Below, piece by piece: positions 33,472-40,741 of a stretch of DNA of 64,000 nucleotides. Below the pieces are notes generated by a model, which saw only the letters and a list, made by a program, of their open reading frames with translations, ran no database searches and was not told the DNA's origin. Source of the DNA: a candidate division TA06 bacterium B3_TA06. Lineage in GTDB: Bacteria > Hydrothermota > Tepidihabitantia > B3-TA06. The position numbers and the translations under genes are program-made. The stretch lies in NCBI GenBank assembly GCA_005223075.1, contig NJBO01000006.1, positions 58,678 to 122,677 on the forward strand. Direction: 5' to 3'. Position 1 is the stretch's first letter. Every line of letters starts with the position of its first letter.

Positions 33472-34233
33472 TTGGACTGGAACATCGAGCGTGTTGTTCC
33501 CAAGGAGATGGATATCGTCTCAAGTGAGGTGCAGCGCCTTGCGTTGAAATACCACCTACAGCGTTACCATGTTGCTCGCGATTGGCTTGGCGAGCGATTC
33601 AGCTGGCGGCAGGCGCAGATTCTCGATATAGGCTGCGGAACAGGGTTCGGCTCGGAGATATTGACAGAGGTCGGTGAGGTGCTTGGTGTGGATATGGATG
33701 AGGATGCTATAGGCTATGCGGAACGCCACTACCACAACGAACGCACATCCTTCAAGGTCGGCAACGCGGACGACCAGCGCTTCCTTGAGAGTCTGGGGGA
33801 TTTCGATGCGGTGGTCAGTCTTGAAACTATCGAACATCTTGAGGACCACTACCGATACCTGGAATGGGTAAAGAAAGCATTGCGACTGGGAGGTGTCTTC
33901 GTTGTTTCTTTCCCCTCGACGTTTACAATGGATTGGGCTGCTCCTCACCATAAAAGGGATATATCGCGCCCTGCCGCGCGTCGTTTACTCCGAAAGTGCG
34001 GCTTTGAGATTATGAAGACATTCAATCAGAAAGACCGTTTGAATATGCGCCATATAATCCGCGAGGCACGCACCAACAAGGAGATACCGACACCGCCTCT
34101 GCGTCAATGGATAGTTTACTACCTGAGACGTCCAGATCACATGTTAAGGCGTATCTATCAAATGACCGCCGGCAGCGGGATCCTGTTTGCCCATCAGCAG
34201 TATCTGCTTGAGCCTATTGAGAGAGTAATTTGA
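33472..34233 (+). CDS. SAM-dependent methyltransferase, trio copy 1
   Basis: A 253-residue class I methyltransferase. Motif I is LDIGCGTGFG (51-60), motif II region EVLGVDMDEDAIGYAE, post-I GNADDQRFLESL and FDAVVSLETIEHLED. The C-terminal part carries HHKRDISRPAARRLLRKCGFEI. Substrate unknown; similar proteins methylate sugars or lipids. The TTG start follows TAGGAGAG. It shares the same TTGGACTGG start with copy 2. Confidence 0.8.
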   Translation: MDWNIERVVPKEMDIVSSEVQRLALKYHLQRYHVARDWLGERFSWRQAQILDIGCGTGFGSEILTEVGEVLGVDMDEDAIGYAERHYHNERTSFKVGNADDQRFLESLGDFDAVVSLETIEHLEDHYRYLEWVKKALRLGGVFVVSFPSTFTMDWAAPHHKRDISRPAARRLLRKCGFEIMKTFNQKDRLNMRHIIREARTNKEIPTPPLRQWIVYYLRRPDHMLRRIYQMTAGSGILFAHQQYLLEPIERVI

Positions 34234-34341
34234 CATGACTCAAAATTACATAATCAGGGATGTACTTTTTTCAAAACGTGTAGCCTTTTTAGGACTGCAG
34301 TACCGCATCTTTGTTAAACAAACCTCTACCTAGGAGTGATT

Positions 34342-35100
34342 TTGGACTGGCATGGTGAGAGAGTTGTTCCCCAAGCAATGGATACTTCGAGTGAAGTGCA
34401 ACGGATGACTATTAAAATGTATTTTGAGCGTTATTATAAGGTCTATGACTGGCTTACGGAACACTTCCAAGACCGTGAAGTTCGTCTTTTGGATCTTGCT
34501 TGCGGAACCGGCTATGGTTCAAGAATCTTTTCAAAGGTCGGCGAGGTTCTTGGCGTGGATATAGACAAAAATGTAGTGGAACACGCAAGAGACCATTACA
34601 AGACTGTAAATACGTCATTTATGGTGGGTAGCGCTGACGATCGCAGTTTTCTTGAAAGTCTTGGCAAGTTCGATGCGGTAATCAGCCTTGCGACTATTGA
34701 GCACATTGGTGATCATCGTGCCTATCTTAAGTGGGTCAATCGTTCGCTACGGCCGGGTGGTGTCCTTATCGTCTCTTTCCCATCGACTTTTACAATGGAC
34801 TATGCCGCACCTCATCATAGGCGGGACATTTCGCGTCATGCTGCGCGTCGTTTATTCCGAGAGTGCGGTTTCGAGATTATGAAGACATTCAATCAGAAAG
34901 ACCGTTTGAATATGCGCCATATAATCCGCGAAGCCCGCACCAACAAAAAGATGGCGGCTCCGCCGTTGCGTTACTGGTTGGGTTACTATCTCAGACGCCC
35001 CGATCATCTGATCAGGCGTCTTTACCAGATGACCGCCGGCAGCGGGATTCTGTTTGCCCACCAGCAGTATCTGCTTACACCTTCCGCTGACGCGAATTAA
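34342..35100 (+). CDS. SAM-dependent methyltransferase, trio copy 2
   Basis: A 252-residue paralogue with LDLACGTGYGS as motif I, VLGVDIDKN and FDAVISLATIEHIGDH. The start is taken as TTG at 34342 by homology with copy 1 (TAGGAG upstream, same TTGGACTGG opening); GTG at 34336 is also in frame. Positions 34873-34931 are identical to 34006-34064 of copy 1 over 59 bp, although the 5' halves are well diverged, which suggests recent gene conversion. Confidence 0.8.
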   Translation: MDWHGERVVPQAMDTSSEVQRMTIKMYFERYYKVYDWLTEHFQDREVRLLDLACGTGYGSRIFSKVGEVLGVDIDKNVVEHARDHYKTVNTSFMVGSADDRSFLESLGKFDAVISLATIEHIGDHRAYLKWVNRSLRPGGVLIVSFPSTFTMDYAAPHHRRDISRHAARRLFRECGFEIMKTFNQKDRLNMRHIIREARTNKKMAAPPLRYWLGYYLRRPDHLIRRLYQMTAGSGILFAHQQYLLTPSADAN

Positions 35101-35138
35101 GGTTGTAAGCCCCGTTTTCCCTGAAGATAGGAGTAAAT

Positions 35139-35948
35139 ATGGCCGGAATAACTGAGCGCGTTTATCCCAAGGAGATAGATGCTGATGGGATAGGGAATAT
35201 CCAGGGCGTGATGTATAAGGTCTTTACCACCCGCTACAAGGTGGCGAGGGATTGGTTAAGGGAGCATTTCCAGGGGCGCAAAGCGAGGGTTATTGATATC
35301 GCCTGCGGGTCAGGTTACGGTACCGAGATACTTTCAGAAGTCGGTGAGGTAGTGGGGGTCGATTTGGATCCCGAAGCGGTGAATTACGCCCGCAAGAACT
35401 ACAAAAACGAGCGCACCTCGTTCATGCTTGGCAACGCCGACGATGCCGGGTTCCTCAAGAGCCTGGGCAAGTTCGACGCGGTGGTCAGCCTGGCCACGGT
35501 GGAGCACGTTGCCGATGCCTATAGGTTTATGCGATGGATCAACCTGGCTCTTCTCCCCGGGGGAGCCGGTGTGGTTTGTTTCCCTTCGGCGGTTACCATG
35601 GACTGGGCCATCCCTCATCATAAACGTGATATATCACGTTCTGCTGCGCGGCGGTTGTTTCGTAAAACTGGATTCGAGATCAAGCGGGACTTCTATCAAA
35701 ATCACAAGCTGGACATAAGGGATTTGATCAACGAGACCACCAGCAAAGACAACGAGATACCGGTGCCACCCCTACGTCAGTGGGTCGGTTATTACTTGAC
35801 TCATCCTCACCACTTCATTTTACGGGCCTACGAAATCACTATCGGAGGAGGGGTGCTTTTCGCCGATCAGGAGTATCTGCTTCTTCCGGTTCCAGTGATT
35901 GATTCCTTACCCGTCCGGGTAAGCCCGGGGTCGAAATCCTACGGATAA
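35139..35948 (+). CDS. SAM-dependent methyltransferase, trio copy 3
   Basis: A 269-residue paralogue with IDIACGSGYGTE as motif I, VVGVDLDPEAVNYAR and FDAVVSLATVEHVAD. It retains HHKRDISRSAARRLFRKTGFEI but is the most diverged of the three. ATG start with TAGGAG. It is 38 nt after copy 2, so all three are probably on one transcript. No sugar or lipid pathway genes adjoin to reveal the substrate. Confidence 0.8.
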   Translation: MAGITERVYPKEIDADGIGNIQGVMYKVFTTRYKVARDWLREHFQGRKARVIDIACGSGYGTEILSEVGEVVGVDLDPEAVNYARKNYKNERTSFMLGNADDAGFLKSLGKFDAVVSLATVEHVADAYRFMRWINLALLPGGAGVVCFPSAVTMDWAIPHHKRDISRSAARRLFRKTGFEIKRDFYQNHKLDIRDLINETTSKDNEIPVPPLRQWVGYYLTHPHHFILRAYEITIGGGVLFADQEYLLLPVPVIDSLPVRVSPGSKSYG

Positions 35949-35961
35949 GGTCGGTTGAGCA

Positions 35962-36402
35962 GTGAAAACGGTTGAGGTGGTCGTACGAGGGGTACTGATC
36001 CATAAAGATCGGATACTGCTTACGCATAAAAAGGGAGCGACGAATACCTTCCTTCCCGGCGGACATATCGACTTCGGGGAGCCGGCGCGAACGGCTCTTG
36101 TCCGTGAGATCAAAGAAGAGCTGGGAGTAACCATAGAGGTCAAGGATTTCTTAGGTGTTGTTGAGCATAGCTGGGAGGATGAGAAAGGGTTCAACCATGA
36201 GATCAACCTGATCTTCAGGATGGAGTGTGAGGATCTCTATGCCCCTAAAGCCCCTGTTCCTCAGGAATCGCACCTTGAGTTTCTATGGCAGCGGGTAGAT
36301 GATCTGACTTCAGTCAAGCTGGAACCCTCAGCCTTGATCGAGTTGCTCCCCCGCTGGTTAAGACAAAAGCCGAATACCGGTTGGGGAAGTACAGTGGAAT
36401 AG
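35962..36402 (+). CDS. Nudix hydrolase
   Basis: A 146-residue protein with a complete Nudix box at residues 34-56 (G-x5-E-x7-REI-x-EE-x-G-V). Such enzymes hydrolyse nucleoside diphosphates linked to another moiety. The substrate cannot be predicted. GTG start, 13 nt after the methyltransferase trio, so likely co-transcribed with it; a role in removing a nucleotide-linked by-product is possible but speculative. Confidence 0.85.
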   Translation: MKTVEVVVRGVLIHKDRILLTHKKGATNTFLPGGHIDFGEPARTALVREIKEELGVTIEVKDFLGVVEHSWEDEKGFNHEINLIFRMECEDLYAPKAPVPQESHLEFLWQRVDDLTSVKLEPSALIELLPRWLRQKPNTGWGSTVE

Positions 36403-36429
36403 ATTTCGCCCCATTTGTGATTAAGTTAC

Positions 36430-36495
36430 GTAGTGCGAACCTTTAGGTTCGCTGCGAGGCTAATACCCAAGGGGGTACGCTGAGCCTCGCACTAC
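36430..36495. repeat. GTAGTGCGAACC palindromic repeat
   Basis: REP-like unit of the family at 19472-19604: a GCGAACCTTTAGGTTCGC hairpin followed by GCGAGGCT...AGCCTCGC, ending in ACTAC. It lies between the Nudix gene and the convergent GMP synthetase genes. Confidence 0.65.
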
Positions 36496-36601
36496 ATGTT
36501 TACCATTCATGGAAGCTCTAGAGAGTACGCAATGTTGCAAATGGGTTATCCTGGAGTCATGGAGTGTAGACCAGATTTTTAGAGGATAGGAAGGGTGAAA
36601 A

Positions 36602-37180
36602 TCAGGGCTTAGAAACCTTCACCACTTCTATGAAATTGGCAAATATCTCGTAGTGAAAGTCCGTGTGCTCCACCTCAGGGTGAAACTGCACACCGTAAAG
36701 CGGGCGCGTCTTGTGGCGGATCGCCTCGAACCGGCAGTCCTTGGAGTGTGCTAATGCAATGAACTCCGCAGGCAGCTCGTGAATCTCGTCGTTGTGCGAC
36801 TCCCACACCGTGAACCGCTCCGGTAAGCCTTTGAACAGATCATCCGGGTCGGTAACGATAAGCTCCGCCTTGCCGTACTCAGGCACCTTAGCCGGGCCAG
36901 CCTTGCCCCCGAAGTGAAGGGCGATGAACTGATGCCCCACACATATCCCCAGAATAGGTATCTGCAGCTTGTCCAGGTAATCCGCGGTAACGCCCAGCTT
37001 GGGGATATCGGAGCCGATGCGGGGAGCGCCGCCGGATAGAATCAATCCATCCGCCTCGATCTGTTTGACCGGAGTCGTATTGGGAATGATCCTGGTGTCT
37101 ATCTCAAGGTCGCGTAGCATCCTCCATTCCCGGTGGGTCCATTGCCCCCCGTTGTCGACGACGTCTACCCTCACTCCCAC
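36602..37180 (-). CDS. guaAA: GMP synthase, glutamine amidotransferase subunit (archaeal type)
   Basis: About 192 residues, a stand-alone class I glutaminase that delivers ammonia to XMP amination. The catalytic triad is Cys80 (GICVGHQF), His167 and Glu169 (FHPEVEHTD). The opening [18 protein letters not shown] and [18 protein letters not shown] are characteristic of the separate archaeal subunit rather than the N-terminal domain of the usual bacterial fusion. GTG start at 37180, or at 37174 with a GTGA overlap. It overlaps the ATP-pyrophosphatase gene. Confidence 0.9.
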   Translation of the reverse strand: MGVRVDVVDNGGQWTHREWRMLRDLEIDTRIIPNTTPVKQIEADGLILSGGAPRIGSDIPKLGVTADYLDKLQIPILGICVGHQFIALHFGGKAGPAKVPEYGKAELIVTDPDDLFKGLPERFTVWESHNDEIHELPAEFIALAHSKDCRFEAIRHKTRPLYGVQFHPEVEHTDFHYEIFANFIEVVKVSKP

Positions 37181-38115
37181 TCGATGGTTCCGGGCGGCTT
37201 GTGGGTTACGTCGTAGACCACACGCACCACCTGGGGAATGGAGTTGGTGATGCGGATTCCTATGCGTTCAAGAAGCGAGTAGGGGAGAGGACTGGCAGAT
37301 GCGGTCATGGCGTCAATACTCTGCACCGCACGCACCACGACGGTTTCGCCGTAGGCGCGGACGTCTCCTCTTACCCCAACGCTCTTTACCGGCAGAAGCA
37401 CCGCAAAGTACTGCCAGGGAAGCTCGCACTCGCCGCGCTCTGTTGCTTGCTCGATCTCCTCCTCCACGATCGCGCACGCTTCCCTCAGGATGGCTGTCCT
37501 TTCACGGGTTGCCTCACCTAAAACCCTTACCGCAAGTCCGGGTCCGGGGAAGGGCTGCTTCTCGGCTATCTCAAGTCCTAAATGTCTCGCCACTTTCCTG
37601 ACCTCGTCCTTGTAGAGATCGCGCAGAGGCTCGGAAAGCTTCATCTTCATCTCTTCGGGCAGGCCGCCCACGTTGTGGTGGGATTTGATAACGTCGCGCA
37701 GCTGACCGCCCGACTCGATCCAGTCCGGGGCGATGGTGCCCTGGATCAGGGTATCGGCCTTGACCTTCTCGGCCTCGCGCTCGAACATCTTGATGAACAG
37801 GTTGCCGATGATCTTTCGTTTGCGCTCAGGGTCGGTAACACCGCGTAGCGCCTTGTAGAACTCAGCCGACGCGTCAACGAAACGCAGGTTCAGCCCCATG
37901 TTTCTGAGGAGGGCTTGCACGTGTTCGGGTTCGCCTTTTCTGAGGTAGCCGGTGTCCACGAAGACCGTAACCAGCCGTTCGCCGATGGCCCGGTTGCCCA
38001 AAACCGCCGATGTGGTCGAATCCACCCCGCCGGAGCAGGCAATTATAGCCGTGCCCTTAATCTCGTTCTTCAGCTTTTGTATGCACTCTTCAACGAATCC
38101 GGCAACGTCTTTCAT
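37171..38115 (-). CDS. guaAB: GMP synthase, ATP-pyrophosphatase subunit (archaeal type)
   Basis: A 314-residue PP-loop synthetase. SGGVDS (28-33) binds ATP, GYLRKGE and [11 protein letters not shown] follow, then [13 protein letters not shown], and the C-terminal dimerisation domain ending in [11 protein letters not shown]. The protein activates XMP by adenylation and accepts ammonia from the separate glutaminase. In most bacteria both parts are one GuaA chain; here they are two genes, as in archaea. Start is leaderless, 6 nt after the -10 box. Confidence 0.92.
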   Translation of the reverse strand: MKDVAGFVEECIQKLKNEIKGTAIIACSGGVDSTTSAVLGNRAIGERLVTVFVDTGYLRKGEPEHVQALLRNMGLNLRFVDASAEFYKALRGVTDPERKRKIIGNLFIKMFEREAEKVKADTLIQGTIAPDWIESGGQLRDVIKSHHNVGGLPEEMKMKLSEPLRDLYKDEVRKVARHLGLEIAEKQPFPGPGLAVRVLGEATRERTAILREACAIVEEEIEQATERGECELPWQYFAVLLPVKSVGVRGDVRAYGETVVVRAVQSIDAMTASASPLPYSLLERIGIRITNSIPQVVRVVYDVTHKPPGTIEWE

Positions 38116-38121
38116 GGACGA

Positions 38122-38149
38122 AGTTTACGTAGGGGGGAGGTAAAGTCAA
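38122..38149 (-). promoter_or_regulatory. Promoter, leaderless start for the GMP synthase genes
   Basis: On the minus strand TTGACT, 16-base spacer, TAAACT, then six bases to the ATG at 38115. No ribosome-binding site. Confidence 0.6.
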
Positions 38150-38168
38150 GAAAGGCGGTGTTGATCCT

Positions 38169-38241
38169 CGTAGGGGCCGACCTTAAGGTCGGCCCGCCTA
38201 TGTGAATTCGGATCGGGTCGGTCTAAAGACCAACCCCTACG
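38169..38241. repeat. GTAGGGG-type palindromic repeat
   Basis: CGTAGGGGCCGACCTTAAGG...TCGGCC hairpin and a second GGTCGGTCTAAAGACCAACC hairpin ending CCCCTACG. It abuts the stop codon of the AlbA_2 gene. Confidence 0.65.
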
Positions 38242-38242
38242 T

Positions 38243-39448
38243 CTACTCGTCTAGGTTTGGGTGCCCGAAATCTCTGAGGACTTTGAGAAATACTTCCTTT
38301 TTGAGGAATTGCTGGAGTTGATTTTCTTCCAATTGGTAGAGAGACGAATTCCGTTCTACAGAAATATTATGTTTGTCGGTAGGCAATTGGGGGGAAGAGT
38401 CACGGCGGAATTGTGCTCTTGCTTGTGACCACTCACTTATCTTTTCAGGATAGTGAGGGTAGAAATTCTCGATCCACCATCCCTTGACATTATAGAGCTG
38501 GACGAGAGTTTTTAATTGAAAGCTTTCGTAAAGTTCTAAAAGCTCCGAAAAGATCCACCTGGCTGACTTAAAACCTAATTCTATATTAGCGATAAATAAA
38601 ACTGGATGAATTTCTCTCTGTGAGCTTTTAGAGTCAAAAAGTTTGCTAACAAATAGCAATCCTCCATCTTGATGAATCCACACGTTAGGTAATCTGTGGT
38701 AATCGGAAGTTGATTCGTGACGATAATGGAAAAATCCATCTTTTACGTCTGGGGTATACATACCACTAATGCCGAGTTCTAAGCGCTTAAGTCCCGATTC
38801 AGTGTTAGATATGAACTCGCTTCTGTAAATGTCGATAAGCTCCTTGTGAAATATTCTTGGTAAGAAGAGACAATAGAGTTGAGTTTCATCATTTCCAACT
38901 TTTGCTTTTTCTTCTTCAAGTTTATCAAAGAGAGGCTTAGAGAGTTCCTTTAACCTCTTTTCTTGTACCTGTCTTCTATTGTAAAGCTCAGCTACTTCAG
39001 CTTCGCTCATTGGTTTTGCACCTGAGCTAGTGCGTCTGTAATACCTGTTTGTAGTAGTAACCATGTGAGGGGCGTTGGGGCTTTCGGGGATTTCTATAAT
39101 CAAATACCCTTTACCCGTTTGCTCATCTGATATTATTCTACGGATTCGTAAGCCTTCTATGAATGGTTTGATGGAAGTGTGATGAACGTCATCTATACGT
39201 TCTTCCCAATTACCTATCTCAAAAGGGGTCCGTGCCACGGGTAACTTGGTTCTTTTATCCTCTTTAACCCCAACAATTATTATGCCGCCTTGGTTATTGG
39301 CGAATGAAGAGATGTCCTTTGCGATTTCATTAGCAGTGTTTTTGCCTTTCTTTTCCGGCCAAGGTTCTTCCTTATAGTCAAGGGTGTAATTTTCAGGAAT
39401 ACGATCATCAATTAATCTTTGGATATCCTCTTCTGTTTCCAAATGCAT
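38243..39448 (-). CDS. AlbA_2 (Schlafen-like) domain protein
   Basis: A 401-residue protein. The first ~140 residues are an AlbA_2/Schlafen-type domain: NYTLDYKEEPW, FANNQGGIIIVGV, then the IEIPESPNAPHMV and RYYRRTSSG blocks. These domains bind nucleic acid or, in some proteins, cut tRNA or act in defence. The C-terminal 250 residues are unfamiliar. The gene is visibly more A+T-rich than its neighbours and lies between palindromic repeats, suggesting acquisition. The ATG is leaderless. Confidence 0.75.
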   Translation of the reverse strand: MHLETEEDIQRLIDDRIPENYTLDYKEEPWPEKKGKNTANEIAKDISSFANNQGGIIIVGVKEDKRTKLPVARTPFEIGNWEERIDDVHHTSIKPFIEGLRIRRIISDEQTGKGYLIIEIPESPNAPHMVTTTNRYYRRTSSGAKPMSEAEVAELYNRRQVQEKRLKELSKPLFDKLEEEKAKVGNDETQLYCLFLPRIFHKELIDIYRSEFISNTESGLKRLELGISGMYTPDVKDGFFHYRHESTSDYHRLPNVWIHQDGGLLFVSKLFDSKSSQREIHPVLFIANIELGFKSARWIFSELLELYESFQLKTLVQLYNVKGWWIENFYPHYPEKISEWSQARAQFRRDSSPQLPTDKHNISVERNSSLYQLEENQLQQFLKKEVFLKVLRDFGHPNLDE

Positions 39449-39454
39449 AAGCTT

Positions 39455-39483
39455 AGTTTAAAGGTGGATTAGAGTTTTGTCAA
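39455..39483 (-). promoter_or_regulatory. Promoter, leaderless start for the AlbA_2 gene
   Basis: On the minus strand TTGACA, 17-base spacer, TAAACT, then six bases (AAGCTT) to the ATG at 39448. Confidence 0.6.
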
Positions 39484-39488
39484 GCATA

Positions 39489-39542
39489 TAGTGCGAACCT
39501 GAAGGTTCGCTAAACAAAAGCGAGGCTGAAGCCTCGCGCTAC
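39489..39542. repeat. GTGCGAACC palindromic repeat
   Basis: REP-like unit of the 19472-19604 family: GCGAACCTGAAGGTTCGC, an 8-nt spacer, then GCGAGGCTGAAGCCTCGC and GCTAC. Confidence 0.65.
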
Positions 39543-39553
39543 GCGGAAAGGGT

Positions 39554-39748
39554 TCACCACAACAGTCCCAGTTTGCCGCCGAGGTACAGGAGGCCGGCGA
39601 AGAGGAAGCCGCCGATGATGGCAAGGGTGAAGAGAAGTCGAGCATCCTCACCCTTGTTTTTACGGTCCCAGCCGATGAACGCGAGCACCGCGCCGCCCAC
39701 CCCACATACGAGCGCCGCAACCGAAATGACGATTCCCCAGAATTTCAT
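39554..39748 (-). CDS. Small two-helix membrane protein (64 aa)
   Basis: A 64-residue protein with two hydrophobic helices (FWGIVISVAALVCGVGGAVL and FTLAIIGGFLFAGLLYLG) separated by a charged loop (WDRKNKGEDAR). It should be an inner-membrane protein. Function unknown. The ATG lies 5 nt after a TAAGCT -10 box and has no ribosome-binding site. Monocistronic. Confidence 0.6.
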   Translation of the reverse strand: MKFWGIVISVAALVCGVGGAVLAFIGWDRKNKGEDARLLFTLAIIGGFLFAGLLYLGGKLGLLW

Positions 39749-39753
39749 GCTCT

Positions 39754-39781
39754 AGCTTAATCCGGTTACTCGACTTGTCAA
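39754..39781 (-). promoter_or_regulatory. Promoter, leaderless start for small membrane protein
   Basis: On the minus strand TTGACA, 16-base spacer, TAAGCT, then five bases to the ATG at 39748. Confidence 0.6.
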
Positions 39782-39789
39782 CGTTGGAT

Positions 39790-39818
39790 GCTCCTTTTGT
39801 GCAGAGGGGAAAAGATCG
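39790..39818. repeat. Hairpin repeat, copy 3 (inverted, decayed)
   Basis: On the minus strand TTGCGATCTTTT and AAAAGGAGCAT match copy 1 (9345-9374) exactly, but the inner stem (CCCC against GCAC) no longer pairs. Confidence 0.45.
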
Positions 39819-39890
39819 CAACTCGTTAAACCACGCCGGTATTGTGCGTAATTCCCTTACTAAAACCAATGGTGCCAATCTCGAAAGATG

Positions 39891-39918
39891 TTGACAACCT
39901 GTTGAGGTCAACTACAAT
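39891..39918 (+). promoter_or_regulatory. Promoter-like element before the integrase remnant
   Basis: TTGACA, 16-base spacer, TACAAT. It precedes the decayed integrase frame; whether it is still used is unknown. Confidence 0.45.
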
Positions 39919-39961
39919 TAGAGGTAGGTTAGGTGAGTTTGTCAGGGTGGCAGGCGCTGGT

Positions 39962-40223
39962 ATGTCGACTTCTCATATAACGGGAGAAGCTACCGCAGGT
40001 CGGACCAAGCGAGAGGCTCTTTTAAAACTTGGAGAGATTCAACGACGGATATAACAAAAGGAGACGCTTAGAGACTGTCCTGCTACTGTCAACCGTGAGA
40101 TCCAGACGCTGAAACACATGTTTCGTATTTTCAAAGGCTCATTTCTTGGATGCTGTAAATAGTGCTGGCACAAAATTGGCACAGTTTGATTTTCATCCGT
40201 CAAGAGTTTCACAAGTGACGTAG
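39962..40223 (+). pseudogene. Decayed tyrosine recombinase (integrase)
   Basis: Three fragments suggest a collapsed phage-type integrase directly upstream of tRNA-Thr. GRTKREALLKLGEIQRR looks like the N-terminal arm helix; after an in-frame TAA, CPATVNREIQTLKHMF is the hallmark start of the SAM-like core-binding domain; after a frameshift, AGTKLAQ and ten further residues to a stop resemble an integrase C-terminus. The catalytic domain is missing. The location beside a tRNA gene is where such integrases insert. Confidence 0.55.
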
Positions 40224-40231
40224 TTACGTGC

Positions 40232-40305
40232 GCCGGAGTAGCTCAGTTGGCTAGAGCAGCGGTTTTGTAAACCGCAGGTCGGGGGTTCGACTCCCTTCTC
40301 CGGCT
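40232..40305 (+). tRNA. tRNA-Thr (anticodon TGT)
   Basis: Cloverleaf with a perfect 7-bp acceptor stem (GCCGGAG/CTCCGGC), D-arm GCTC...GAGC, anticodon stem GCGGT/ACCGC with loop TTTGTAA and a T-arm with two wobble pairs. The CCA end is not encoded. Confidence 0.9.
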
Positions 40306-40309
40306 TTAA

Positions 40310-40392
40310 GGGTAGGTACCCAAGTGGCCAAAGGGGGCAGACTGTAAATCTGCTGGCGAATGCCTTCGGGGGTTCGAATCCTCCCCTGCCCA
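40310..40392 (+). tRNA. tRNA-Tyr (anticodon GTA)
   Basis: Class II tRNA of 83 nt. Acceptor stem GGGTAGG/CCTGCCC with one G-U pair, anticodon stem GCAGA/TCTGC with loop CTGTAAA, long variable arm, T-loop TTCGAAT. It follows tRNA-Thr by 4 nt, so both come from one precursor. Confidence 0.92.
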
Positions 40393-40426
40393 TTATTCTT
40401 CCTTTCAAAAGATGTGGCAAATAAGC

Positions 40427-40477
40427 TGGTCAAAAGCTGGTCAAAAGCTGGTCAAAAGCTACCCAAAAGGTGGTCAA
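40427..40477 (+). repeat. Tandem AAAAGCTGGTC repeats, copy A
   Basis: Three identical GCTGGTCAAAA units followed by variants (GCTACCCAAAA, GGTGGTCAAA), then GGGGTCCCC. The same composite recurs at 63868-63980 at the other end of the window. Confidence 0.7.
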
Positions 40478-40487
40478 AGTTCGGGGT

Positions 40488-40518
40488 CCCCACGAAAATG
40501 CGAAGCATTTTTGTGGGG
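40488..40518. repeat. Hairpin after the tandem 11-mers
   Basis: A 14-bp near-perfect stem (CCCCACGAAAATGC with GCATTTTTGTGGGG) and a GAA loop. Its right half is echoed by TTTGTGGGGTAA at 63849-63860. Confidence 0.6.
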
Positions 40519-40706
40519 TAAAAAAGATGGACAAGAACGCGACTTCGTCGCGATTGCTCCGCAAGCGTCGCCCTCCGGTGCAAATATCAAATATCAAAAT
40601 GCAAAATTAAGGGGGCTGTCGGCTAACAGCTGACGGCGAATCGTATGAGGTGACGAGTTGGATGTAAAGGAGATGGGGGAGAGACGCGAGGAGAGGAGGG
40701 GCAAGG

Positions 40707-40735
40707 TTGACACGAATTTACTTTCACAATATACT
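40707..40735 (+). promoter_or_regulatory. Promoter, leaderless start for deoxyribosyltransferase-like gene
   Basis: TTGACA, 17-base spacer, TATACT, then six bases to the ATG at 40742. No ribosome-binding site. Confidence 0.65.
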
Positions 40736-40741
40736 TCTAAC

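Larger units (their letters stand above)
40393..40706. other. Gene-free interval with tandem 11-mers and hairpins
   Basis: No convincing gene. It holds tandem AAAAGCTGGTC units (40427-40477), the palindrome GGGGTCCCC (40483-40491), and a strong hairpin at 40488-40518. Confidence 0.65.

Noticed and set aside
34230..34260. TTGACA at the end of methyltransferase copy 1 as a promoter for copy 2
   Set aside because: No -10 box at 16-18 bases; the only candidates lie 11-13 bases away.
40427..40477. Tandem 11-mers as a possible CRISPR array
   Set aside because: Units are directly adjacent with no spacers and are too short; no cas genes are present.
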